DNA from: Varroa destructor
Lineage: Eukaryota > Arthropoda > Arachnida > Mesostigmata > Varroidae
NCBI RefSeq assembly: GCF_002443255.2
Contig: NW_019211455.1
Location: 44,068,233 to 44,132,232, forward strand
DNA length: 64,000 nucleotides
Direction: 5' to 3'
The notes beneath the pieces were generated by a model. It had not been told where the DNA came from. It saw only the letters and a list, made by a program, of their open reading frames with translations, and did not search any database. Positions 24,608 to 38,800 of the stretch are shown here, one piece after another; position 1 is the stretch's first letter, and each line of letters starts with the position of its first letter. The translations under genes were made by a program, and so were the position numbers.

Positions 24608-27600
24608 GATTACATTTTGGCTCGAATTTAATTGAGATCCAACAACGCCGCGATCGCCTGCTCTTCACTGAGGTGACTTATAACTGGATTTTACGCCTTT
24701 ATAGATTCAAAGACCTTAAATACGCACTATCCGTAATAAGTTAAGCCTTGCAGAACATACCATAACCTACGACCTAGCAGACACAGAAGCAACTTAGGTT
24801 TTTTTTACCGGCCTTTTTATACCTGTTTGCCGTAGTCTGTTTGTTTCCTACCGTCTATTATAGCTCGAAGTACTGAAGAGTTTCGAAGAGCGATTATGCA
24901 TTAGTTCTCTATTACGCCGTCGATGATGCTATTCATCGAAAACGTTTGACCCGCCAACATTCAAGTGATTATTTTTTTATAGCCAAAGTGGAATCTCTCG
25001 CTAATTATAGAGCCACACATGTATAGTGCTTGCAGGCCAAGCTATTCTCAGCTAGAATGTTTGTATCTTGTTCTACAATAAGGCTACATTAGAATGAAGA
25101 AAAAAGATAAACCTAACAATTATTAACAATGCTCCGCAAAGATATGTAACTGCACACTACAGAAAAGCTCTTAGAAATCAAGCAAATAACGCAGAAAAAG
25201 TATTTACGTGTTTTCATTACCATACGATACTGTGTTTTTCCTTTATCGAACCACATTAGGTCATCATTATCAGAGCTAATCAAAATGAAAAAAATTAAAT
25301 AGAAAAATAGTTCCCAATATATTGTTTACATGCAAGTTAGATGGCTTAGCTAAGGCGGCCGATTTGTGTAAAACGATACAAACACATATTTTAGAGATTA
25401 ATAATATATTTGTCTGTATGGACGTCTGCTTATAAACGTATAATAATGCTAGGTCGGGTACTGGGATACCAGAGACTAATCCGCCATAGTGAATATGAGT
25501 TATTATCAACACTACTATGAAAGCGTCTTCTTAATGTTTGCCTAGCTTGCCGGAACATCGCTTCCATTTCTAGGAACAGCCGAGCCTAGGCATACCTTAA
25601 TATTTAGTAAGTAGGTACGTGTCAGCTACACGGGTAGAAAGCAGGGGCCTGGCCGTCCGTGGGTAAGAAAATAAAAGGGCCACGGGTCGACTGTCTGGCA
25701 AGATCTTGACAAAGCTCCGCGTGTTAATCTAGTGGACGGAGCAGTTCGACCGGCATCAAAGACGTTTTGCGTGGTCTCATCTGATCTTGCGACTAATTAA
25801 AGGGGCCGCCTGCAAGCCGGTGATAACATTGAAAACTTTGAGACAAGCGAAAAAAGTTCTACAAACTAGATGACACATCAAGTATCTTCTTCATTCTTTT
25901 CTTGAGGGTTGCGGACTTCGTTGTGGATACAATTAGACGCTTTTCATTTAGTAAAAAGCATTAGCTAGCTGGAATTAAGTAGAATGTACGCAGAGGTCTG
26001 TAGGAATTAATGAAGCTAACTAAATAATGAAAAATATTGGTTTTGATATCGCCTCTATTGTGAGCTATCATTAGAATTACTGGACTAACGTCGAAGCATA
26101 GTTGGCGTCTATGAAACAAATCAATTGATTGTATCGAATAAACGATCGATGATTCGTAAAGAGCTACTGAACGATTTTGCCGCATCAGAACAGGGGAATT
26201 TTTTCGAAAATAATAAAAACAATCAACAAATCAAGAGACTGGATTCTATTGCTGGGCGACGCCCAACGAATCCTCGGCCCAGAGATTTTCTCGCTGCGTA
26301 GCAGGACATATAGTTAGCATCTACTAGAAACTAATTCGAATCGCAATAGGTCAGCATTGAGGCACGCTTTTTTGCCCTTTATCTAAATCACGCAGAAATT
26401 CTCTGACAACGCATATGCGAGTATAATTATCTCCAATCCATCGTAGCGGTATAATATCGGGAACATTTCATAGTTCGTTTATACGAGGACGTTATCAGAG
26501 AGTACCACGAATCGAACATCTTTTTATGTAGTCGACGAGAATTGCAACTTTTGCCAATCTAAGGTGTTGTATTGCGTTACCACCTGTCCCCCTGGTCATA
26601 TTTTACTGTCAATTTACTTGATTATTTGTTCATAGATCCCTAACGAAAATCCATCCGTGTACAACTACTTCAGTATTGTCGACCGGACGGGGTCGTTCAA
26701 GTCATTTTTATGGTCATACCAATGGTAACTGTTTGACATTCAGTGGTCCGCCCAAGGCAAGGCCAACTTGATTTCTCTTCAACGTTAACTAATTACCAAA
26801 CATAGACGAGCATTATCCATCAACTTAACAACTTACCATAACAACGCTCTTACAAACAACTATAGCAATTAACAGCCCAACAGCTAGCGAGTTCCTAAGA
26901 GAACAAATAATGTAAGACATTTTTCATCAATTTTTCTTGTCCCGTCGCTTGCCGTAAAACACTGAACGTCAGCAATGGCCTGCGCGAGGGCGGAGACGAC
27001 GGCCGTTGGCAATGTTGCGCGCCATCAACCCCAATGGACGACGCACAAAGTGCCGCAACAGCGCTTCTTCTGGACGCTTATCTGCCACTATCGCTACCAA
27101 GCAGACGCTATAACGTACGGAGTGAAAGCTGCGTTCGGACGTATGCCAGTTTGAAATGAACTTAAGATTACGTGGGTCGAGTGTCTAGTTCGCGTAAACG
27201 ATTATTTCGAACAAAAACTAGGGTCGCTAGCCCCACGAATCAAGCGGAACAATAGCTATAACAGCATGACTACGATACTCGGTCGACAATAACGTCCGTT
27301 TAGATTCGTATCCCTAATGAATACTCAGTGTTTTCTGTGCAATAACTAACAAATGTTTGGATTTGTTGGGCATGGCGCATTTTTTCTCAATGTGTGTAAC
27401 CTGTGATTTTTGATTTCGAAAAAATTCGCATAGTAGTTTTGGTGATTTCAAAAAAAATTATTGGCAAACCGTAAATTTCGCTTGCGTAACGCGTATGACG
27501 GGGTCAAACAAGTTTATCGTTATGTTTCAAGCAAGCCAATAGTTCATAATAACCAATTATCAATCTTCCATTAATTTTTAGCGTTACAATTCAGCGGTCT

Positions 27601-28540
27601 GCTCGCTTCCACCTTGCCGTACCCGCGTCTAACTATTTTTTTTTTTACCGTTCCTTCAGTCGTCAATTGGCCATGACGATTAGTCAACCCAATCACACCA
27701 ACACAACCCATCACCTATGCATTGGTTCAGCTTGACAAACCGTCCAACTATGGTCAGGTTAGTTGTCATGTCAATCCTAAATCACAGCTCTCACACAGCT
27801 GCAATGGCATCATTGGCTCCGGGCGATGTTTTTTTACATGATCACAATCGACGCAATCTGGTAATGACTCAGTTAGTAGAATGTGCGGGTCAAGGAGATT
27901 TCGGCCGTTTATTAGAGCCATGAAATCTCAATAAAAACAGAAATAAACTACAAATGTGGAAATCAGTGTTGGACCGCTCCGGACGTGAGTGTAATCAAAG
28001 GGTCAGAAAACAGATGGCCATTGTGAGCCTGTTGCTCTAGCCAGGAAACTGTTGACGAAGGGTTATTTAGGTATAGGTAATACGGGCGGCGTCTTTTGGC
28101 TCGGTAACGATATGTAGTGCTATATCAATAAATGTATCGTGTCATAAATTATCGAAATTGGACAGGAGACGAGAAGCACACAGACGATGTCCTTAATAGT
28201 AAATATGCACAATATTGCAGTGTTTGTTTCCATGTTCTCTGCCGTATTCGAATAGAGATCACGCCGCCATATTTGCATCATAACACATAATCGTAGCAGT
28301 GAAAGGGTGAGTAAGCGCGAATAAACCAGCTGTTGAGTAGAGGCAGAGCTATTTGTCAACAGAGAAATTACGCCGAGCTTGTCCGTACTTCATATAGCTA
28401 TTTTATGTTACAGGGGAGCAAGCAGCGGCGTTCTAGATGATTCGATGAGCTGCACGTAAGACTAAGGAACTATCGTCTTTGTCGCCAAATAAAAAATACC
28501 TTTTAATAATAAGCCTTTATTAGAAATGCTTGTTTGATGG
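24608..28540. other. non-coding stretch with one GC-rich multi-frame open segment
   Basis: Mostly AT-rich with nothing recognisable. Between about 26910 and 27160 the composition rises in GC and frames on both strands lose their stop codons. One plus-strand frame is open for about 80 codons to TGA but has only an internal ATG; another runs from an ATG near 26977 for about 58 codons. With neighbouring frames open on both strands I cannot assign a coding strand. Confidence 0.45.
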
Positions 28541-28563
28541 ATGTATGTATGTATGTATGTATG
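28541..28563. repeat. (ATGT)n microsatellite
   Basis: Nearly six perfect ATGT units. A frame across it would start with Met-Tyr-Val-Cys repeats, which is an artefact of the repeat. Confidence 0.9.
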
Positions 28564-28701
28564 CATAGTAGAAATAACGCACAAAAAGCTAAAAAAAGAC
28601 AAACACTCGGAAACAATGCTTGTCGCTCATGTAAAACTGTTCTTCCGTAATAACACACGCACGAAGTGTTCTATCCTGGACGCTCAACGGAACACCGCAC
28701 T

Positions 28702-28723
28702 GAACACCGTGGGAACGGTGTTC
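28702..28723. repeat. perfect 9-bp hairpin
   Basis: GAACACCGT, a four-base loop GGGA, then ACGGTGTTC. A partial direct copy, GGAACACCGCAC, lies just upstream at 28689-28700. It is too short for a microRNA precursor. Confidence 0.75.
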
Positions 28724-30095
28724 TTCACATCATTAACCCCGGATCGACCGTCTTTAGTCTACATATAACTAGTCGTATAGGCGTTTAAGGAACAAATAGA
28801 AACGTGTTCCACTGTGAGCATTTTGTTGAGTATAAATATTTGGATAGTGTCATCTCTTCCAGTCACTTGTTTTGCGCCATAAAAAAACTTTATTAAAACA
28901 AATATAGGTTCAATCTGATGGTCACGTGCGGTTGTGGCTGCGTACTAGACAGTTCGACAAACACTCGCCACTGCATAATGAGGAAATATGGTGGGCTCTT
29001 AAAGTGTACATAGCATTTCAATATGCATTGCCTTCTGGTATGTTGCGCGGTCTATATCGACAGCGTCTAACAGCTCTCAAGCTTCGTGGTCGTATGGAAG
29101 CTCTTTATTGTGCCGAAGCTAAGTCGCTAAGGGCACCTTCCGTCGAGGCGGTCTGTTTGTGCAGGGGTGGAGTTTTTGCACAGGCATCTTTTCGACGAAA
29201 AACATCGAGAAATAAATGTAGAGAACGCGGAGTCACTGTTTTGACAACACGATATCACAATAAATACGTATAGATATTACTCTATATGGTCTATGCATAG
29301 CGATATATCAATGTTTAAGGCAAATCCATGCACTCGTAGGTGCATAGACGCATTACACGAATTGTGCTAGCACGATCCGGTTAACACATTGAAGAGTTTA
29401 CTTTAAACGCTGCCGAGCCCTTTCGAGTAAATTCGATTGCAGCGTTTCCTCAAAATGAACAAAAGGAAAACAGATAGTAACCCGGGAAATTTTGAATAGC
29501 GATTTGACTGCGGCTAGCGGAAATGTAAAGACAATATGCCAACCCGGGTGATCTTTGCGCCACTTAACAATACAGAGTTCCGTCTAAGAAGCTACTGCTC
29601 GTAAGCTAACGTGATTCACGTATATATAAATAGATGGAAAAACATTTTAGTTCATCCTTCATATTTGCTATGCGAAACAGTTTATAGGTATCGATAGCGT
29701 GTAAAACTACGGAACGATTACATCAGGCAGTTGATTTGCAGCGGGCAAGGCAAACGTATCTATTTCAAGACCTGAACTTTCATGCGGAATAATATTTCAG
29801 GTTGACATTCATAACTTATATACATATGTTACTTATCTTTAGGCGTAACTCAAAAAAGTATAGCCAGTAAGGAAACAGTTTATAACTTAAAGTTGTCTTT
29901 CGTGTCCGGTTGCAAAACATCACCGCTTATTTTCACTTTCATGTTGCGGAATACGATCATCGAACGTTTTCACCCTGCTTATCAGCTTGGGTTCCATTTC
30001 AAGCAAAAGCAGTACACGCCTCGTAGCACTGACCAAGTCGCGTTTAGTAGGCCCTGCCCGGACGCGTGCTCGAATCCTTGCGAGAGTAATGCCTC

Positions 30096-30206
30096 AGGCT
30101 TCATGCCTAGAAAGCTTACGGCCTGTCGTCGAAACAGGCCGGCCCCTAACCATGCCCGATTGGACAGTCCAATTTGCAGTCCATCATGGCCTTGTTCACT
30201 GGCCAT
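30096..30206. repeat. cluster of short hairpins
   Basis: Consecutive inverted repeats: AGGC/GCCT at 30096-30108, GGCCTGT/ACAGGCC at 30120-30140 (seven pairs, seven-base loop), ATTGGAC/GTCCAAT at 30159-30173 (seven pairs, one-base loop) and ATGGCC/GGCCAT at 30186-30206 (six pairs, nine-base loop). Each could be chance, but together they cover about half of 110 bases. No known RNA family is recognised. Confidence 0.5.
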
Positions 30207-32794
30207 TTTCTTGCAGTACCCAGGGCTACGGCGTGCGCTATTTCAATGTTCGTTATCTCGCTCACTTACAATACGTGTCTACTAATCGAATCGTGAGGGC
30301 TTCTTGGGGTCCATCGGACCGAACCACCCATGTGTTGTTATTGCTGCTGGCCGCAGCACTACAAAACTAAGATAGCCAAAGCTATCTACAACCGCCACCG
30401 CTAATTCTGCTGCCATAACGATTAATGCGGCGTTACAAGGAAAGATTGCTTAATACTAGATATTTGTTTTATCGATCATAATCATTATTGTTATATGTCG
30501 GCTTCGCTCTCGCCGTAGCTGTAACTTCAGCCTTATGCTCCGTTGTCCGTCTTTTCTTAGCAAAGGCCATTTGTCGTCGAAAGTAATTTACTAAAAGGCG
30601 AACACCTCGTGTTACTATGCTTACGGCAAACAGAATGCGATGCTAACTTCGTTCGACACTGCGATGAAGATGAACTGCCGAAGACCTGACGCATCCGTTA
30701 CGTCGGGTGCGAGCCTAATGCAAGAAAGATCTGCAGCTCATGATTGGGTTATGGCTTCCTCGGAATACAAACGGCTTCCGGGCTGGAGCCGTTCAGCGCA
30801 AACCGGTAGCCAATAGTGTTCGATTTGTGCATAGATAATTGACAAGGCGGCAACCACAGAGTAAGCTAGCATAAGGGACGAGCATCGAGTGCGCAGATCG
30901 TCACGTTGGTAAAAATCATCTGATCCGAATGGTTCTCATCGATTTTGTGATAAAACATTGTTTTCTGGCGAGATTTCTCTATTTGCTGTTCAGACAGCTT
31001 TGCGTGTCAGCATTTGTGGCTACCGCAACTTTCAGTTAAACAGAGACACGAACACAGATTGCCCATAGGCACATATTCACACTGGTCTACCTTAGTCACT
31101 ATTAACTTTAAGTAAAATATTGACGGCAGCATAAGCGAAGCCATTAGATTCCACTTACAAAGGAATACAATATTGAACTCAGCTCGTAGTGTCCCTTAAT
31201 TCCAATAATACTCATAATTGAATAACTTCCCTTTTTTCATATCGTTACTATGTGGTCAGCACCTATGAGCACCTCTGATAACCCTTGGCGCCAATTATGA
31301 TTTACTGTTTATTATTACACAAATATTCTCTTCATATATATTGTCGTTGTACAGAGTGTCCTACCACGCTCCCGTCCGAAGCTTGTTACAAAACCATGCA
31401 TTTCGCCACCTCATACATTGAAACTTAGCTCACATAGACACATCCATAATATGTACCCTACGTGCTCACAGCTTCCCTTTGTCACCTCACTACACAACTG
31501 AGTTTTCACGTTGACAAACACTTTAGCGCCTGTTCCTGGGACTCGTAGAGAGAAAGCAGCCAGACAGCAGCTCTGGCAGGAGAACCGATTCCGGACATAC
31601 GGATCGCAGGACCTCTAACCAGTTAGAATATGGGGAGAACGTACGAGAGCGATGTCCGCAATGTGCTCCTGTACCGTACCAGCGTCACATAACGAAGAGA
31701 CTGGCGTGACGTCCCTTTGCTACAGCCGACGTTATCGCTGACCATCGTTGCCCAACCAGCATCAACCCAAAGGCTACTCAGAGTCGACCCAGAATTCCCC
31801 GTGGTGGATCAGTGTGGCCCACATATCATCTCCGGGAGCCACACAAAGACCGCTGGACGGACCAGCCGAGTTACCGACCACCACCATAATGGAATGCCAT
31901 CTCGCGTGCGTGGTACAACACTCATCTAGATGTCATTAGTAATTAATTAGGTTTTAAAAGCTAAAACTCCATTAGTCTTACCGCTTCGGCTGTGGTACGC
32001 TCGTGTGGCGGTCCAATGGCAAGACCAGCCAATGATGTTTTCTAGTATGCACCAGGATGCTAACGCCCAAAAACTGAATGAGGTTAGCAAATAGGAGAAG
32101 AGGAAACGGAAAGACTCCCACGGGATCTCGTACTAATTTCTACAAGTATTTAGAGTCCATCTGCGCATACGTCGTTGCATATCTTCACGGTTCTCCATGG
32201 GCTTTATTCGATCATTTTAGAGAAATTAGCGGATGTGTAAGCTATCTGGCTATAGAACGTTCACTAACAGACGTCTTCAGCACTGTTCTACGGGGTACTG
32301 CGGTTAATTCAGCCAGCTTGGGGAAACCAATGTATTTTTCAATTCGGGCTGCAGATTAATTAATAACGCATAAGATATACCTACCACAGTCAAATATAAG
32401 CTATAGCGCGTTAATCGGATACATCTGCTCAGGCTACGTTGCTCAGGATGCTGGATTTGTGCGTAGGTGTTTGCTTTATCACGCTACATATGGAAAGTAC
32501 CTACGTAGGAGCGACCACTTTAGACTTTCTGTTCATCTCTTGTCTGAACAATAAGAGTTTAGTGAGATATTGGCAGAATTCGGTTGCCAGCAAATTCATT
32601 GGCTGAAACGTAAGACGTACTTTCAATGCGATCCTGTGTACGACGATATAGTAAAGTCTATCGAATGAGCGCTCGTGCACACTTCGTGCATGGAACCTCT
32701 GAAATCGAGTCCAGACTACAATGATATCTCATTGTTAGTAAAGTCATGATATACGAGTGTGAAATACTGCCTTAGTGGGACAGAAAAATCAAAT

Positions 32795-32797
<3 letters not shown>

Positions 32798-32832
<35 letters not shown>
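32798..32832. repeat. long (AT)17 microsatellite
   Basis: Seventeen AT units, then CATAC. Confidence 0.95.
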
Positions 32833-32836
<4 letters not shown>

Positions 32837-35800
32837 CAACGAAAATGCAAGAATATCAACGGGCTTGCGACCCGTTACTTTTGAGGCATCCACCGGGTCT
32901 CGCGTGCAGCTTGCCTTATAGGAAGGAGATTCTCAAGCAATAGATTATTTTGAATAACACTAGTTAAACTTCATGCCCGACGTTGCACTCAAACATAAAC
33001 CCTAAACTATGTCATCGCAGTTTGCCGTCCAACGGTTTATGTTAGCCTAATATGACGGCCTGGGAAAGGATAACTCTCCATAATTTACCAGTGAACAACA
33101 TCATTCCAGGGATCTCCGTATCTTCTTGTCCATTGATGCTTCAGGAAAGCTGTAATCAGCCAATCGCTAAATAATGGAACACGCCGGGAAAAGTTTTTAG
33201 CGATGCGGAAAGTCAGGGTGAAACGTTAATTTAATGGCAAAAAAATTGCCGTTTGCCAACGCGAAAGGAGAATGTGACATTGATTTTACCCCATCTTCTT
33301 GTCGCATTTAGCGTGTAGATTAGAAGGACGATCGGTGGCAGATGCCCCGGGAAATAGCACTCGTTTCTAGTAGCGGTACAGGGGCGAACGGTCTCTTTAT
33401 TAAGCAGGTGGGTCTGCTATAACTAGCCTGCCTAAAATAGATGAAAATCCTTCTAGAGCAGTAGGCGTTATTAGTTAGTATTGCGTTGTGTACGATACAT
33501 GCGTATGTACAATAGAATAAAGACGACTTCTTTAACATAGTACTACCAATTTACTGGAAATGGAGCGCCACAATGCTGACAGCTGTATCGTCATGCTGAC
33601 AGATTTCGTTTAATATATCGCGGCTTGACAAAGGCTGGAAGATCAATGACAATTGGCTGATCGCACAAGAAGTATCATTTCTTCTAGACTATAAATAGAC
33701 GTTTATAGATATTGTATTTATTCAGCACACTGATCTTAATCTACTGAATCGGTTCGGCCACTCCTATATAGTTGGAGCTGAGTAATTATGTTAGATAATT
33801 TATTAATACTATGGCAATGATAAACCAGTGTTTCCGCAAAACTTAGTGATCCAGGTTACGCGATATATAAATACAAGATGGCGTCCTACTGGTTAGCTAG
33901 CTGGTATCGTGAATTCGTGCGTCCTTCTTCTCCGTTTGGTACAGAGCGATAATTGGCAGAAGCCTGTCTATAGTCAAGACAGGATTCGAGAACTACTAGC
34001 GCCAGCGTCGTCTAAAATGTATAACTGGAATTGATGTCGACAAGGTTAGAAAACAAAAAATCGCAACAAAATGCATTGCTCATTTATACCTGGGTAGCAT
34101 TTATCTCAGGATTATATCTATCGCAGGCTAACGTGGCAGAAAAACAGTAATCTAAACATCTGGTCCCATAGTCAGACATACTCACAGGCACTAAAAGCAC
34201 CGTACACACCTCTTGTTCTATGGTAACGTATTTCGGTCTACAGAAACAATGATGAACTTCAAAAAAAACGAAAACCGATCTGTAATATTATTCCTTTAGA
34301 CCCAGCGATACTATTCTATATTATAACAAATAGACTTCTATCATCCTTGCGATCGGCCTCGAGCCCTCAAGATATACCCTATTCGGCCAAAAAAGTCATG
34401 TGCGACAGATAATATGGCTTTCCACGGGGAGTGTTTTGGCTGCTGGCCTAATCGCCATTCCTACGGTTTCGCTGCCAAACAACTACGACAGAGTAACGTA
34501 CAAAATAATTGAGAATCTATCTATTATATTTAACTCTCACCAACATTTACATGTGGTTGGCGCGTTTCTTTTGTTTATACGGCATACCACTTTGCCTGTC
34601 TGTTTCCCTGTTTTACTATACCATCGTGGACTAAGCTATACGATAGCCTGGAACGTGTAGCCAATACAGCCGATAGATCCTCACGCTACAGGGACACGGC
34701 AGTCGTTCGCTTCGTAAAAAGAGGTTGGTACGCCTCGGGCTGTTTTGCTTAGTCTGAGAGCACATGGGTTCGTTTAGCATTGCTAATGTTGTATTTTTGT
34801 CCTCAGCACGTTAGTGCTACTCTGCCGAATCAATATAGATAAACGTTCATAGAGGAGCGGCAATCATCCGACTTGCAAGAATATACATGTAGTCCTTAAG
34901 ACTGTGTCAAGAGATCCCGCCTTGGCGAGCTAAAAACAAACGCTCCGTGGAAAATTTGGTTAAGAAAATAGCGAAAGCAATGGGATCTAACATATACCAA
35001 ACGTAGCGGGCTCAAGCAGTCGGAGATTGTTGAAAACCGAAACGATCTACTGTACCGTTCTAGCTATTGCAAATCATATTGTTAATAGTGAAGATTTAGA
35101 TATCGCTTTGGCGAAGAGTTTTCCATCAGAGATTGCGAAAGCACAAAACCGTTCGCCTCTGTCGCCAAACTTTGCTTTTGGAAACTGTGTCGCACTGGCT
35201 TCCGCATAGATATTTGTGACTGCAACATCAAAGGGCGACAAAAGAGCAAAAGCGTTGATTTTTGGCGTGGGCCTATTTGTATAACGATTATGAGACAGGT
35301 AAGATCGTACTAGCAGCATCGGCGTAGCTTATTTTCGAGCATCGTAAACGAGTTTTAGTCTTGCGGTGGATAGCAATATTTTTGGGCTGTTTTTATTGTC
35401 GTAGTGACCTGTTGTCGTTGATTTGCGAGCGCAACAGTTCGTCAAAGTCCTGACTGGCTGGTAGTGATGTATCCTAGATAAAGCGGGACAGAACATCATG
35501 CTCAAGGCTTTCACTGGCGTTCAAACGTCAGAAGGAGTAAAGGATTGCAAGTGGCCTGCAAAACAACTGCTCTTCTGACAGGACGATAGGGTTTAACTTG
35601 GTAGTCGATATGCTCCGAACAACACCAGCGACGAAGCGTTGTTTTATTAAAAAAGGCTTTGAGAAGAAACACAGTTCAGGATGAACGCTCTTACGTGTCA
35701 AGTCGTTTTTGTAGGATTTTTCGTGAAGAGAGGAGGTACTGCGATGGACTAAGGCATCGAAATTCGTTACCATACGACAGATTGCAGTACGAACCAGAGT

Positions 35801-38800
35801 GGGCATTTCTAAATTGACAGAGATTATTGCCTATCGTCTACGAGTACGGTCAAAAATGGAACAAGAACAGGCTGTTCATGTTGACTTTACCTCCTATCGT
35901 TACGTGCTCGAATACTATAGGAAATAAGCGATAAGGGAAAGCTTACGGGTTTTTAATGCTACTGTATCCCGAAGCGTTACTAGAATCTTAAGTCTAAATG
36001 CAAAGTACATTTTTTTTAGAGCGATAATATCGACTTTGACAGATTTGGCAGGAATATCACACCAACGACGTTAAACCTAATGTTCTTATTAAGGTTTCTG
36101 TTTAAGCCTGCCATGTGTTCCTAAAGCAAAAGAGGCTTATTGAGGTATATATGCAGGCATAGCGTAGACATCATGGTTGTGTTCATAATGGCGTGGTTTC
36201 AATGATTTTTCGTATAAAACCTAGCAACACGGAAGGTGTTCGAAGTCGAACGTGGCCGTACTTCGCTTTCTAGTCGTGGCGGCCAGCCGAAGGCAGTACC
36301 GAAAATAAGACTCACAACGATTGTTTCATATGGCAAATAGCAGTATGCGCGCTAAAATCACACACATGGTATTACATTCTAGCAGTTTTCAAAAAGATAT
36401 TGAAGGGCGACAAAAGCCTAGATGTTTTCTAGGTAAATTCCCAGTAAGAGACGTCGACATAAAGCCGAAAAAGCTCTCGTACAAGTGCTGAACTTAACTC
36501 TGTTTAAAACAGTATTGACACTATCTCAAGACAATTACGGTTTCACCAGTAAAAAATAGTTGGGCTTGGTCAAAGCCGATGCTGGGCCCGGTTGAGTATC
36601 GAAGTATCATCTATGCGGGTAACAGCTCTTCAATCTAGTGTTTTGGCTCTTGCTCCTACTTTTTTTCCTATCGTAACAGCGTGTCCGTTTTAGGTAGGCG
36701 TATACCGGCAACACAAGCGTCGGGTTGCAAAGCACAACCGTTGAGTGTTCTATGTGTAATCGATTTTCATTATCAATCATACATAGTGAGGGTTTCATGT
36801 CCTTAATGTCCTCTTAACATATCAACCTGTTTACTAATTGAATACGGTACTCAAAGTACGGTACTAAGTAAAATTAGCAATATCCGGAATTGCGATGCTG
36901 CATAGTTTCTTGGCATTCCCAGTTGTTCAAGCGTACCAATGACTATAGTACCTCGACCCTTTAAAAATGCGACCTGAGGCATTCCGTCTAATTGTTTTCC
37001 TTCTAGATCGTGGTAGCTCCTATCATAAATGACTCGAAAATTTCCGCGAATGTCAATACATGCCTTAAAGAAGGTATGATACTGTTTTTCTTATTGCTAT
37101 TATGATTACTCTGTCTGAGTGAAACGTCAGGATAAACTTACAGGCTAGTCAAATATGGCCATAGCACAGATGTAGAGCTACAAAACAAAAATCATGAATA
37201 TGAATGAGGGGCTCAACATGTGATAACTAAGGCGATTAACAGTTAAAACTGTGAAGTTAAACAGCAGATGAGGTAGTAACGTGTAAACGGAAACTTGTAA
37301 ACCTCTTTAGTTAAATGATTTTTTTAGGATCATCATGATTAGCTGTTAAAAATTATGTCCAGACATTTTGCTTCTTACAAAATTATGGCTTCTTTGTTCT
37401 GAAGAATCTACAGCTTCGAGCTATACTGAGAACAAACGCATATTTCATGAGCCTGTAACCATGTGGGTTCACCGAAAGACCAACGTTTTGACAACAAGGT
37501 TTTGAGTATAGCCGGTCCCGCTACAGAAAGCTAAACGAAAGTTGAACAAATGAAAGGAGGTTCCAAGACGGTCTGAATTATCGAACCGCGCTGGCTATAC
37601 CTAACAGCATGCACAAGCATCCCTAAGTTCCTCGCTGTGAGTCACGAAGGGTGTCCGCTTCTATAATAGCATACGTGCCGCGAAGAGATATCATAATAAG
37701 ATAATAAGTTGACAGATTCAAGACATGATAACATTGCGCGATGCGTGTTCTAGCCCGTCGAGCCCATTTGTATGGACCTGATTGCAGTTCCTTAGCTGAT
37801 AACTTTGGTTTGATAAAAAAAAAAAACCCATATTACTATTATTGTTGTCATTATTATATTAGGTGATAACTGTGTACTGATAGTCGTCAAACGTTTATTC
37901 TAGAATGATAAGTAATGCACACACATACAGATAAACACATGACAATTACTTTACATACGAACGAACGTGATATCTATTGAACGACCTGATCGTAGAAAAT
38001 CTATGCATTTAGCTTCGTGGTAACAAGCCGACCATTATGAATAGGTCGTAGAAACCATTTCATAAATTTTACTAAATAGGTTTGCTGCGTACGCGTATCG
38101 TTTACCCTATAAACGTTTCTGCTTGATAGCTCCATACCTTCCGCTGCCTCTGTAATTGCAGATCTCGCAGAAAAGTATAGACATCTCTTTATTTGTGAGA
38201 AGCAGACACAAAACTCTACAAACAAGACATACATGTATATACGCATATGAAATGCTTGATTATACACTTATCATATACGGATTCACTATTTGACTATATA
38301 ATGTATAATCAAAATTGTCAAACGAGGAGTACCGGCACGAATCTTAAATGCTCTACCTAAACCTATTGCGTGTCTGCACATCGTCTAATATATTCGTATG
38401 CATTGAATCTAACAACGTAGACCTGTTATATGCTGGGCGTTCTTTGACGAGACACATACGAGTTACGGGATAATGTTGATCAGCAGAAAAATATATACGG
38501 AACTTCTCTTTATGAAAGGGGCACAGAATCTGATAAAGAGAAAAAAATAAATAAATAAAAACACATGGCACGCTAGTAATGTCACACACTAACTAACGAA
38601 ATATATACGGAAATTATAAACTGAGCATATTAGAAACGAGAAATGAAGAAAAAAACGCTTCTGCGTATATTTCACAATAATTGTTAGTACTGTAAGCGCG
38701 GATTATTTTGAAAGTGGCATTAGTATTTCTAACGTTTCATTTAATTTACTACGTGCCGAGCTACTACGCTTAGAGAAATCGTCACGGGTAGCGTATGAAG

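Larger units (their letters stand above)
28564..32797. other. non-coding stretch; one long open frame of doubtful status
   Basis: The plus-strand frame from just after TAG at about 28910 to the stop at 29271-29273 is open for about 120 codons, and its product looks globular (many Leu, Arg, Ala, two adjacent Trp). It has no ATG in its first third, the upstream tract ending ATATAG is a poor acceptor, and no good donor ends it. Frames on both strands at 29982-30370 coincide with a cluster of hairpins and are probably compositional. Confidence 0.4.

Noticed and set aside
25733..25741. miR-184-like TGGACGGAG
   Set aside because: Match stops after nine bases and no complementary arm is found within a precursor distance.
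37269..37278. let-7 seed-like TGAGGTAGTA
   Set aside because: Only ten bases match and the following bases diverge from let-7. The flanks do not fold into a microRNA precursor hairpin.
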